A model generated the notes under the pieces. It worked only from the letters and a program-made list of their open reading frames with translations. It was not told the DNA's origin and made no database searches. Shown piece after piece: positions 1 to 10,315 of a stretch of 64,000 bases of DNA (positions are counted from its first letter, which is position 1; every line of letters begins with the position of its first letter). Position numbers and translations under genes: made by a program. This DNA comes from Cystobasidiopsis lactophilus (taxonomy: Eukaryota > Basidiomycota > Agaricostilbomycetes > Agaricostilbales > Chionosphaeraceae), in contig BCIO01000005.1 of assembly GCA_001599975.1 (NCBI GenBank), positions 992,001 to 1,056,000 on the forward strand. Reading direction: 5' to 3'.

Positions 1-56
1 TTGAAGCGAGTCACACAAAATAAATTTCTTGAGCCCTTCTCCTGCAAACACCCAGG

Positions 57-2238
57 ATGGCTCGGTCGGAGAGCCCAGAGGCGCCTGCGCTACGGAAGCA
101 GCCCAGCAACGCCGAGTCGACGTATCACGTAGCTAAGTTTGGCGGCACCTCGCTGGGCAAGTTCCTGCTCAACATTGCCGACCAAATCGTCCCGTTCGTT
201 TCGCTCGCTGCCCATCTTCAGTCCTATTGCTTTTGCTGACTGCTATGTCCTTGTCGAAACGAACAGTAACGAGCTGGACTCTGGGCACAAGCTCGTCCTC
301 GTCTGCTCAGCGCGCTCGGGCGACACCAAAGCGACGGGCACGACAAACTTGTTGCTCAAGGCCGCCTCCGAGGCTTTGCAGTCCGCCGACTCGTCCTCTG
401 GCACGGCGAACGACCGCTTCTTAGGGTCACAGTCGCCTCCACCTACGCCGGGCGTCAATGGCACGCACAGCAGCCTCACCGCATTAAAAGGTGGTGGGCC
501 GAAGCCTCCGCTAAGAACGGCGTCCAGCACCGTCGTCAACTCCCTACACCACATGTCCTCCGCCACTCCCAGCACCTCTGCGCAACCCTCCCGCTCGGCT
601 TCACCGGCGCCAGCTCGCTTCTCCCAGTCCTACATGACCAGTTCCATCTCCTCCCTCCGCTCCTTAGACGAAGTCGACTACTCGCCCGCTTTCCACGCCA
701 CCGTCGACCAAATCAAGAACGACCATATAGCAGCTGCCAGGAAGTTCGTCAAGAGCCCGGTCATCTTGGCCCAGTTGGAGGAGGAGCTCGAGTACGACTG
801 CGAGCGGCTACGGAGCTTCTTGCTCGCCGCCCAGATCATCGACGAGATCTCGCTCCGAAGCAAGGACATCATCGTCGGCGCCGGCGAAAAGCTCAGCTGT
901 CGGATCGTGGTCGCAGTTCTAAAAGACCGGGTGCGTTTCGCTCCTTGCCTATATCAATCTCGAAAATGGCTGATTTTCTAGGCCGTTTGATGCACAGGGC
1001 ATTGACGCAGAGCTAGTCACGCTTGAAAGCATTGTGGAAAAGCGGGAGGAAGAGCAGGTCGTCCTCAACCAGGAGTTCTACGACCGCCTGGCAGCCCGGT
1101 TGGCGGAGCGGCTGCTCGAGTGCGAGGACCGCATCCCGGTGGTCACCGGCTTCTTTGGCGTCGTCCCTGGCTCCCTGCTGACCAACATCGGCCGAGGCTA
1201 CACCGACTTTTGCGCGGCCCTGTGCGCCGTGGGCTTGCAGGCCTCCGAGCTCCAGATCTGGAAGGAGGTCGACGGCATCTTCACCGCCGACCCTCGCAAA
1301 GTGCCCACCGCCCGGTTGCTGTCCTATGTGACGCCGGAGGAGGCGGCCGAGTTGACCTACTACGGCTCGGAGGTCATCCACCCTTTCACCATGGAGCAGG
1401 TCATCAACGCCCGCATTCCCATCCGCATCAAGAACGTCGAGAACCCGAAGGGGTTGGGCACCGTCATTTTCCCGGACGATTCGACGGACGACGCGGCCAC
1501 GGACGAGTCGGCGCACTCGGTCCAGGAGGCCAAGTTCCAGCGGCCGCGCCGGATCCCGACCGCCGTCACCATCAAGGACCACATCCTGGTCCTCAACATT
1601 CGCTCCAACAAGAAGACCATCTCCCACGGCTTCTTCGCGAAAACGTTCACCATCCTCGACAAGCACGGCATCATCGTCGACCTCATCTCCACCTCGGAGG
1701 TCCAGCTGTCACTAAGCATGCATGGGCAATTCAAGAAGGGCTTGCTGGACAAAGTGGTCAAGGACTTGGAGGTGGTCGGCGAGGTGTCGTTCAAGAGGGA
1801 CATGGCCATCCTCAGCTTGGTCGGCAAGCAGATGAAGAACATGGTCGGCATCGCCGGCAAGATGTTCACGTGCGTCCACGCCCTTTATCCCCTCCACGAG
1901 GTCCTTCTCATTTCGTACCTGCTGCTCGCACAGTGTGCTGGCACAGGGCAACGTCAATATTGAAGCCATCTCCCAAGGCGCTTCGGAAATGAACGTGTCG
2001 TATGTGGCGTCCGCTCCTCGTTGCACTTGTCTCTGTCTCACCTTGGCACACAGATGTGTTATAGAAAGTCGGAATGCAGCCAAAGCGCTAAATATGGTGC
2101 ATCACCACTTGGTGAGTTGTCGCCACACGCTTCAGCTTGTTTCCAGAACTGATGCATGACGTCCTTTCGCAGCTCTCTCTTGCTACGCCAGCGCCAGCAA
2201 CGACGCCCACGCTGGTCAATAGCGCTCAGATGTGGTAG
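57..2238 (+). CDS. HOM3: aspartokinase (L-aspartate 4-P-transferase)
   Basis: Catalyses the first step of the aspartate pathway to threonine, methionine and isoleucine in the cytosol. The N-terminal kinase motif KFGGTSLGK is followed by VCSARSGDTKATGTTNLL, GEKLSC, VTGFFGVVPGSLL, GRGYTDFCAAL, LQIWKEVDGIFTADPRKVP and LTYYGSEVIHPFTMEQVI; the C-terminal half carries two ACT regulatory domains (SNKKTISHGFFAKTFTILD, then VGIAGKMF and NVNIEAISQGASEMNVS). I read six exons: roughly 57-193, 267-930, 998-1870, 1945-1998, 2053-2111 and 2173-2238, with intron 1 using a GTTCGT 5' site. A Ser/Pro-rich insert of about 85 residues sits in the kinase domain after the VCSAR motif and is absent from Saccharomyces Hom3. 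The ACT domains imply feedback control by threonine, as known for fungal Hom3. Splice points are by eye. Confidence 0.95.
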
Positions 2239-4500
2239 AACTAAGCTGTCATTGTTGTATCAGAATTTTTGAGGGCCGGCTCTCTCGAGATTTGTTCTTG
2301 CAATATCCTAAAAAAGACTTGTATAGAGTTCTCATCACAGCTGCACGAGACCAGGTGTGCCCAAAAGTGCCAAGTCGACGACGCTTCGTCGCACCTTTGA
2401 CTTCGAAGAATGTTGGCGAGTGGCCACCAATGTCAAACTGACCAACTTTGAGCAGCCTTTCATCTCAAACTTCTAATCTTTTCGGTGTCCTGTTGCAAGT
2501 GCTCAAGTTGGCGACTGGCTCTCGCCGAGGGTGACGGTCGCCGCATCCATCATCGCTGACCTTTGCTCTGCTCTGCCCTGTTTGGTGGCTGCTTTGGTTG
2601 TGGCCGACCAAGTTTGCAGTCTTGATTAGCTTCACATAAAACAATGCTGTTTGACCAGTCTCTCTTTGCGCTCTATCCGGCGAAGGATTCCCAAGGATTC
2701 CGGTAGCCTGGCTGAATGAGCAATGTGAACCTCTGTGGCAGCTCCAGCTCGTCTGCTTCGCTATCTTTTACTTTGATTGATTTGGATTGAAGATCTTAGA
2801 AGTGATAGAGGCGAGTTCTTCGCTCCTTGGCCCAAGAAAGTCTCACCTTCGTTCGAGGACGACTCAGGGACTACAAGCTCGGTTCTACTGGATTGAGACA
2901 TATAAGAAGCATCCCTAGAGGATACCAACTGGCATACGCTGTTTGGGCCGCGTTATCGGACAGCGCGGACGATTCGGAAATGGTCAGCGGCAGTTCACCG
3001 GCGCCTTCCCCGTCAGCTCGCCTTCCTTCGGCTCCTGCACCCGCTTTGCAACATTTGTATCGACTACCAAAAGAGGATGTGCGCAAGTGGCGGCGGTGGC
3101 GACTAAGGAGGTGTGCCTTGATTCCCTAATGCTTGAAATGACAGCCGCGCATTTTTGCTCTTGCCTTTCAGATTTGCTTGCTCCTTCGTCCGTGCTGCTT
3201 GCCTACTTAATATGTTCAAAGATTGCTACCAGAAGTGGGCTGTTTGAAGGCGGATTCCCGCTTCCAAGGTTAACGGCTACACGACGCCACCAACGGCTTC
3301 CCGAGTTTTGGCCGCGCTAATGATGAGTATGACATGTATTTCGCTACTGTGCCCTGTAACCGTTCTTCCTTAACCTAGGTTGAATTGCGTCCGACGAAAA
3401 TGACGGGGTAACCCTAGTTGCACGAGCCGAGAGTTTTGAGTAAGAAGCTGGGTAGGCCGCAACTAGGGGGCGATTCGGCAGACTGGAAGCGCTTTGCTGA
3501 CGAGTAAAGCGTCCAGTCTTGCCCAGCTCAACACCCTGTCACACAGTCCACTCCCTCCTCGCCTTTTCTTTTCCTTTTCTTTTTCTTCTTTTTTTCCCCA
3601 ATCGATCAACCTAGGCTTTGCTTGATGTTGGACCTGTGCGACCAAAACTTCCTGCCTATGCCACTTTCGGCTTTTCAATGCTGTTTTGTGCCCCTGGGCT
3701 TCGCTGTGGCACCGAGCATACGCAGCCTCGGTGGCAATGCAGACCTTCATGCGCGCGACCGGAGAGCATCTTTCGTGTGCTTTTTGTCTTCAGTCCGGGC
3801 ATCAATATGCAAACGACCGGATCACGAAATTTCCTGTCGTGGATGGGCGTTGGGAGCTTGGAGTCGTTTTGAGCGATCTCTAACTCGTTCGCGGTCGACT
3901 TCTCTTCGACTGCTGCTATTCGCTTGCTAGAGTCGCACATTGTCTTCGAGCTCTGTGTGGCTGGTTCTTTTGACTCTCGCTTCATTGGGGCAGCGGCGGA
4001 GAATGCGTTCACAGGATATCGCTGTTCTCGAGGTTGCAGCCTTCTGTTGCTGCAAATTCGCCACCGACCTACTTGATCCCCAAAGACATTCAAGCCAAGT
4101 ACGCTATAACTCACGCCATCGACTTTTTGCAGCCGCTTCAGGGGCATGAGCTGGACGCACATCTTTACAAGGGAGACCTGGACCATTCATCTGGGCAGTT
4201 TTTAACCAACACCTGTTCATATACTTGCTATGGTGAGCTCTAATTACTATTTTGAAGCTGTACAAAGGTATAGGCATAGCAGTTGTGTATTGTGGATTGT
4301 TTGCCACTTTTGCGCTTTGCAACCTTCTGGGCACGCAACTCCGGTCTGAGCATGCCAGCCTGAGGTGTTGAGCCTTGAGATGTATTGAGTAAGATTTGAG
4401 AGTTGGTGTGTTCGAAATGCGTACACCACTGGTGAGGTTTCATTGAGTTTGAGTGTGGCAAAGGAGCCGCGCCTTTTGTTGTTCCCCTCCTCCATCCAAC
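2239..4500. other. long intergenic stretch, no supported gene
   Basis: Several short open frames occur on both strands (for example 2827-3129 plus, 2943-3320 plus, 3622-3930 plus and 3656-4186 minus), but they overlap one another and none shows a recognisable domain, codon-phase continuity across introns, or low-ambiguity splice sites. The clearest element is a pyrimidine-rich run at about 3547-3600, the type often found just upstream of fungal transcription starts. The stretch must contain the 3' end of the aspartokinase transcript and the promoter of the gene at 4501. Confidence 0.5.
3547..3600 (+). promoter_or_regulatory. pyrimidine-rich (CT) tract
   Basis: About 50 bases are almost only C and T, ending in a run of T then CCCC. 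CT-rich tracts commonly lie just 5' of transcription starts in filamentous fungi. It lies 900 bases from the next supported start codon (4501), so it could belong to an unrecognised short transcript rather than to that gene. Confidence 0.3.
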
Positions 4501-6050
4501 ATGCCTGTTGATTTCGACATCAAAGACGGCAATGACGGCGTGCGTGCTTCCCCTCTGAGGGCTGATCCAAGCTCAGTAACGCCGCAGCGACGACTGGCGC
4601 TCAGGGAGATTCTGTTTCTTGAGGACCCGCTCGCCCAAGTCATTGTTGCCCCCACTGCTGCGGATATCGAGGTCCAGCTGGATAGCTTGGATCCCAAGCT
4701 CGTCTTGCCCGAAGACATGTGAGTTCGAGGGCGACTGGACCTCAAACGTCGCTGAACTTCTTTGTTTCTTTGGCAGCGCTTTGGCAGCTTCGCTCATCGA
4801 CGGCGCCCACCAAATGGCTCACCTGCACACCGAACGAAACATCATCGCCAGCTCGGTAGAACTGCTCAACGCCCGCATCGCCTGCCTCCACATGGAGCTG
4901 GCGCGTATGAAAAACGATCCTGCTGCCCATGCCGCCATCACGACTCGCTTGGGAGCGAACTTGACCGGAGAAGATGTGGAGAGCTTCTACCAATCCTACT
5001 CGGCTGAGGTGCGTTGTTCCCTATACCCGGCTTCCTAGAGCGCAGTTGCTCAATTAGGGATGTTGCGACAGATCCTCCGATTGTTCGACTTACTTCATCC
5101 TCGAGACCGGAGGCCGAATCTGACATGTCTTCTGAGGACGAGAAATCAAAGGCCGACGAGAACGAGAACAACGCGGCCTCCCGCCGACCCCATTCTCGCA
5201 GTCGTCAGGATGCTCGTTCGGACGTCAACGGCGACCAATCCACCTCGGCCTCCTCCTCCCCTTGCCCACTGGCCTCTAACAAAGCCTACCCCGAAGCCCC
5301 TGCTCCCCCTGCTCAGACCCCCGAGAAGGAGAAGCCGGGCGACTTGGTCGATGAAGCCGCCGACAAAATGGCGTCGACCTCTCTGGAGGAATCGATCGCC
5401 GACGACGACGTGGTGTCCAAGATCAAGAGCTTGATCAAGGGCAGCGATGGAAAGGACAGCGCTTCTCTGCTCCAGCGCATTCAAGACCTCGTTGATGGCT
5501 GCCCCCCCTCGTCCTCCAAATCCCGCAAATCTGGACGAAAGCCAACCAAGTCGCTCGACACCTCCCCCATCTCCATCCTCAAAGCCCGGCACGCTGGCAG
5601 CGAGGAGCTCTCTGACGCTATGGACCCTGAAGACGTCTTAGTGCGCATTCGCGCCCTCCTCGATGGCCTGCCGACCCCTCACCGCTCCCGCGCGCCCACC
5701 AGCTTCGGTTTCTCGCCTGCCAGCCGCGCTGGAAATTCCTCTCTGCACTTCGAAGACACACCATTGAAGGTCCATCCCTCTACTGAAGACAATCTCGAGC
5801 AGCGCCCCCATATGCGACCCCCCAAGCGCGGATACCCTGGCAGCTCTTCGGGTGGTTCGTACTCTGCGTCTGGAGCTCATGTACGTCCATCTGTTGGCGT
5901 TCAATTGCGCAGTGTTGAATACGGGAACAGACGATGGTCGGCTCGCTCTTGCACGACGCTCGTACTGTGCACCCGATCAAGAAGGCCAAGATCGAAATTG
6001 CGGCCGACGGCTCGCAAACCTGCGAGCTCGAATTCTACCACGACGTCTAG
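4501..6050 (+). CDS. unrecognised mostly disordered protein
   Basis: Not recognised. Four to five exons: 4501-4718, about 4779-5011, about 5071-5880 and about 5931 onward. The N-terminal 130 residues look folded and helical (REILFLEDPLAQVIVAPT; then ALAASLIDGAHQMAHLHTER and ELLNARIACLHMELARMKND, a probable coiled coil). The middle 250 residues are Ser/Pro/Glu/Asp-rich and disordered, containing two similar acidic-helical units, one around DDDVVSKIKSLIKGSDGKDS and one around MDPEDVLVRIRALLDGLPTP, both followed by Ser/Arg-rich linkers. The C-terminus KKAKIEIAADGSQTCELE looks like a short beta segment. The stop used here is TAG at 6048-6050; the same frame stays open for 42 more codons to TAA at 6177-6179 (see findings). 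Codon use and gene-like splice sites support a real gene; function unknown. Confidence 0.75.
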
Positions 6051-6179
6051 CACCTCGAGCCCGCTATAGAGTCTTGCGCTTTGATCTCCCAAAACATTGT
6101 ACTGCTCCCCGATGCCCAGCCCAAAGAAGGCTTTCGAAATGAAGTGTGGATTGAAAACAGCTCTGAAGGAACAGGTTAA

Positions 6180-7405
6180 CTACAACACTTGAGTCAACAG
6201 TAGCCCCAAAGCGACCCAAAGCCGCTCATCTCGAGCAAGCATGACGGAGAAAGCCCCCCTTCCTCTGATCGCTCGAAAGCATGGGCGCGGACGCCTCGCG
6301 CAGCCTTCGGGAGGAGGGACAATCTCGCAGCCTTCGGGAGGAGGGACAATCTCGTAGCCTTCAGCAGGCACCATGGCATCGAGCTCTTCGTCGGTCAGGT
6401 AGCGGTTGGCTTTGTCGTACTTTGACATCGCAGATATCGGCATTTGAAAGGCGCCCGGCGCTTCGACGGCTTCTTCGGCTTGGCCTGCGACGGGCGTCTG
6501 GTCCCAACGAGAGCGGCGGAGAGTGGCAGCAGGCGCAGCCATCGGCTGAGTTGGCGACGTTTCGCCCAGCGGCGTCTGGTCCCACCGAGACCGCCGTTTC
6601 TTGACCGGCTGTTGGTGCTCGCCCTGCTGCTCCCAGGCGGTCGAGTCGTCGGTGAGACGGGTGCTGCGTTTTCGGTGTCGTCGGCGCTGACGTCCCAGCG
6701 CCGCTTGCGAGGTGTGGCGTCGCCCAAGGTGACGCCGGCCTCCTTGGCCTTCTCCTCGATCTCCTTTTGCCTCTCCTTGATTGCCGCCTCGACCCTAGCC
6801 TCCTCCTTCTCCAGATTGGCGCGGCGCATGGCGTCCCCGTAGCCCACGTCGTCTTCGCCTGTTGCTGAAAAAGCATCTGCCCTCTTGTCGTCCGACTCCC
6901 CGTTGAAGCGCCTGAGGTGGTACTCGTTCTGCCTGGCCGCGACCTGCTTCTTCTTGGCCGTCTCGGCGAACGGATCGAACGAATTGTTGCCTCCCTTCTC
7001 GTCACCGGCGAGTTCACTGCGGGCAAAGGAGTGGGATGAATACGCGTCTTCCGCTTGAAGGAATGGAATAGGGCGCACCTTGTCAGCATTCTTAAAGCCT
7101 TAAACTGTTTGTACATAGCCCCATCAGACCCAGGGCACAAGGGGGAAAGGTCAGCAACAAAAGAGGAGCTCACCGAAATCATGCGCTCAGAGCATCCCCA
7201 ATCTTGGCCCTTCTCCGACTCAACTGCAGCCCTCGAAGCGCGAACCAGATCCGTACAGCTCGGTGTCGAACTGGCTGGTGCCCGTCAGCGACACCTTGTC
7301 CTCGTTGGGTTTCGCCTCTCGCTGCTGGCGCAGGGCCCTGGACGCTTGGAGCTCCCTGATGGCCGCGTCCTGCGTGGCTGTGGTCAGGTTCGATCTAGCA
7401 ATCAT
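6180..7405 (-). CDS. SF3B1: SF3B1-like protein, N-terminal region only
   Basis: Matches only the N-terminal third of the U2 snRNP subunit SF3B1 (yeast Hsh155): an opening helix with QFDTELYGSGSRFEG, then NNSFDPFAETAKKKQVAARQ and EYHLRRF, an acidic-basic coiled coil, three Arg-Trp ULM motifs (KRRWD, RSRWDQTP, RSRWDQTP) that in SF3B1 bind U2AF/SF1-type UHM domains, and YLTDEELDAMVPAEGYEIVP. In the family this leads into about 900 residues of HEAT repeats. Here, after a duplicated EIVPPPEGC unit, the frame drifts into 35 residues without similarity and stops. No HEAT sequence is found downstream; that DNA is the convergent gene at 4501. The start at 7405 (ATG of MIARSNLTT) and the first introns are uncertain; an intron of 67 nt ending before QGEHQQ keeps the ULM frame open. 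Either a partial duplicate of the real SF3B1 gene or a stand-alone ULM protein. Confidence 0.7.
6300..6353. repeat. 27-bp perfect tandem duplication
   Basis: Two identical 27-base units (6300-6326 and 6327-6353) are followed by a diverged third partial copy. On the minus strand each encodes the nine-residue unit EIVPPPEGC. The unit is in phase with the SF3B1-like frame and lies right where similarity to SF3B1 ends, so it may mark the rearrangement point. Confidence 0.9.
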
Positions 7406-7919
7406 AGAGATCGCGCCACACACCTCGTCCGCGCCTTGTTCATGCTGGGAAGACTGGCTAGTGGTGTCTGCGGAGCAAGCTTCGGCAAAAGGCGCGAGTG
7501 GCGATTGTCAGGCAATGCCACAACTGGTCACTTTCGATAGCTCGCCAGGCATCTCAGAACACATCGTTAAGAAGGAACTCGGAGCATGGTACAAGGAGGG
7601 AAGCGCTCGAAAGGAGTAGCTCGCGGGGGAAATTCGCCACCCGCGCGGACAAGGACCGGACAAGCTGAACACCCCTCTTTCAAGTCCAAGAATGTGCATA
7701 GAGGAGAGAGATGATGGAACAGAAGGGAGGGGAGAGGCCGAGGGGCGCGCGTGGAGCATGGCTGGCCGGTTTCGAGTTGCAGGCATGAAGGGCGACCATT
7801 TTCACTTGGAAGAGTCTGGTTTGCACGTCGTCAGTCGAAGCACTACTATCTTCCAAAAGCAAGAACGAAGCTCACAGGAAGATCATGATGCCGATGGATC
7901 AAGAAGGCTCGCTCTTGAT
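7406..7919. other. spacer between two minus-strand genes
   Basis: Holds the 5' leader and promoter of the SF3B1-like gene and the 3' end of the cysteine hydrolase gene. A possible extra first exon starting with MNKAR near 7439 would need a 29-nt intron, so it is not adopted. No other gene seen. Confidence 0.4.
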
Positions 7920-8780
7920 CTAGACCGCTTGCAGCTGCTCCAGCACTTTGTCGGTCCCCCAGACCTCACACCCATCCAGACAATCCAACGAAGCCATAGA
8001 TGCAGCATGCAAGAGTTCAGCACTGAACCCGCCATTCGACTTGTCTCCTTGGAACCCACGATTTGCACCCTTGGCTGGTAGGTCAGCTTCATGGCATGCA
8101 CAGGCGTCATCAACCACAATTGAGGTGTACCCCAAGTCATTGAGGCTTCGGGCTGTACCGCTAACGCAGAAGAGTGAGGCTGCCAATTCCAAATTTGAGC
8201 TCACGGCTGTTGCGGCCACTTGGGCGGGGAGAAGACGTACACATTCCAATGATGACCAGTTGGCTGACACCAAGGACGTAGAGCACTGTCTTCAGCGAGT
8301 CTCCCTTCTTGACATCGTCAAAGGAGCCCGCGTCGACCACAGTGCCATAAGCCGAGGAGGCAGTGGTCTGCAATGCAATTCCTTCTCAACAACAGGCAAG
8401 GGGAAACGTCTCGAGATGAAAGGAGAACCTTGTGAAAGACTATTTCAGACGGCAAAGGCACGGCAAAGTCCATGGGCTCCATGGCAGGAGCGTAAGCAGA
8501 AGGATCGAAGGACGACTTTGGATCCGAGTCGCGGTGGAAGACGGTCAACACCGGCTTGCCCGATCTTCTAAACACCTTGAGCAGCTTGGACGTGTTCCCT
8601 TCTAAACTCGGTGTAGAGCGCTCCGAAGCCAAGACGTCGGGATGCTCGAAGCCTTTTCGCCCACAATGCGACAATTTAGACATAAGCACCGCGCTCTCTG
8701 ACGCGCCTGAGCTTGCCTTTCTGCAAGTCCACAACCAGCAGAGCAGTCTTGTCCCATTCTAGAGGTTTAAGGTGAGGCAT
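7920..8780 (-). CDS. isochorismatase-like cysteine hydrolase
   Basis: A small cytosolic hydrolase of the isochorismatase/nicotinamidase-like fold. Motifs in order: TALLVVDLQKGF (catalytic Asp of the triad), NTSKLLKVFRRSGKPVLTVFH, PSEIVFHKTTASSAYGT (catalytic Lys region, usual K-x-x-x-SAF), and after splicing GMSSLFCVSGTARSLNDLGY with the nucleophilic Cys, then TSIVVDDACACHE and LHAASMASL. About 190 residues, normal for the family. Four exons; the first intron (8653-8716, minus) is a GC-AG intron, because only that choice joins VVDLQK to GFEHPD in frame. Substrate is unknown; members act on isochorismate, nicotinamide, N-carbamoylsarcosine or ureidoacrylate, and nothing here separates these. 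Confidence 0.85.
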
Positions 8781-9032
8781 GCCGGTTGGTCAGCTCCAAA
8801 GAATTAATTTGCCACCCGACCTCCAAATCCTTCCTCTTTCGCTCGATGTTTTGGGTGCCATTTCACGTGTTACTTCAAATGTTAACGCGCCACCAACGAC
8901 GAGGCTGCTGAGCGGCTTGCTGCCCCCACATTTTTCATGGCGCGGCTATTTGCACAGTGCGCTGGCGGCAATTTTTTGGACTGCAAGCTCTCGAAGTTCT
9001 CTTGATCCTGCATCTTCTCCTCCTCTTCAAAA

Positions 9033-10198
9033 ATGGTTGCTCCTACTCCCAAGCCCGCGCCCAAGCTCCCAGTCGGATTGATGGACATGTTTTCCCTGAA
9101 AGGGTAAGCGCTCTCGCCGCTGGCAGCTCCAAAACCTTGCCTTCCTCTTATGTTCGATTGATTCTCTAGGAAAGTGGTTGCTGTGACCGGTGGTGGAGCC
9201 AACATTGGGCTTGCCGTCTGCCAGGCCGTCGCCGAAGCTGGCGCCGATGTCGCTGTTCTCTACGGCAGCAACGCTGATGCCATCAAGCGCGCTGAAGAGA
9301 TCAGCGAGAAGTGGGGTGTCAAATCGAAGGCTTACAAGGTTGATGTCTGCGATTTCGACGCCAACGCGGCTGTCATCGGCGAGGTGGTCAAGGACTTCGG
9401 TCAGTCTCCGCGCTTGACTGCCATTCGCATCCAAAAGTTGACTCGCCTTCCTCTCCTTCACTCCCAGGCAAGATTGATGTCTGGATTGCAAATGCTGGCA
9501 TTCCCCAAGACACAGCCGACATCACCACCCCAGGCGCGCACACCGAGTTCGCCAAAATTGTCGCCACCAACTACCTCTCCGTCATTTACCAGGCCAACAT
9601 TATGGGGCCCATTTTCAAGAAGCAAGGCTCTGGCAATTTCATCATCACCGCCTCAGGCGCCGCTTCCTCGATCATTCGACCTGTAAGTTGAACAGCGCTG
9701 GGTGGCAAATCATGTTTGCTCAATCATATGTCCTTCGATAGGTCCACCAATCAGTGTACAACTCTAGCAAGGCTGTATGTAACTTTAAATATGGTAGGCT
9801 AAGATCTTTGCTAAAGTATATATGTGCAGGCCATCCGCATGCTCGGGCGCAGCTTGGCGCAAGACTTCAAGGACTTTGCCCGCGTCAACATTGTCTCTCC
9901 TGGGGTGAGTCATAACTCACAAATGCGACCTTGACGCTAGCTGACGAGAGCTACCTCTTACAGTACATGGGCGATGCTCAAGGCGCTCCGGAGGATGAGA
10001 TCACAAACGCGCTCACCCGCCAAGTCCTCAACCGCACAGGAGAGTACAGGGAGCTTGCTGGCGCTTACGTCTACCTTGCCTCCGATGCCTCCACCTTCTG
10101 CACTGGCACTGACTTGGTGAGTGTCTTTGCCACCATTCGCTTTCTTCAACTCAAACTGATTCGTTTGGCAGGTTGTGGATGGTGGCTACTGCTTGTAA
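9033..10198 (+). CDS. short-chain dehydrogenase, sorbose/xylulose-reductase type
   Basis: A classical NAD(P)(H)-dependent SDR. The cofactor motif is VVAVTGGGANIGLAVCQ, followed by WIANAGIP (NAG motif), GNFIITASGAAS (catalytic Ser region), VHQSVYNSSKAAIRMLGRSL (catalytic Tyr and Lys in YxxxK), RVNIVSPGYM, and the C-terminal VYLASDASTFCTGTDLVVDGGYC. About 285 residues in seven short exons, with a very small exon around VHQSVYNSSKA (9743-9775). The N-terminal leader PTPKPAPKLPVGLMDMFSLKGK is typical of fungal L-xylulose reductase, sorbose reductase and D-arabinitol dehydrogenase relatives, so polyol or ketose interconversion is the best inference. It is divergent from the cysteine hydrolase with 252 bp between starts. 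Confidence 0.9.
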
Positions 10199-10315
10199 AT
10201 GACGAGTGCATTGCATTTGGTTGAAACTGTCCTTCCTCTATGCGCTTCTCTATCGGATCTATCTAGCTACAAGTGGCGAGAGAGTCTAGGTGCAGACCGT
10301 TCCAGGCAATGCTTT

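Noticed and set aside
3656-4186. minus-strand 176-codon frame
   Set aside because: Overlaps three plus frames, no motif and no promoter-like context.
4501-6180. missing SF3B1 HEAT repeats hidden on the minus strand here
   Set aside because: Minus-strand frames in this interval are Gly/Arg/Val-rich shadows of the plus gene and show no HEAT pattern.
6590-6720. frameshift in the SF3B1-like gene
   Set aside because: A 67-nt intron after KRRWD restores the ULM frame, so a frameshift is not needed.
7055-7540. plus-strand open frame over the SF3B1-like gene
   Set aside because: The minus strand shows clear SF3B1 motifs; the plus frame is its shadow.
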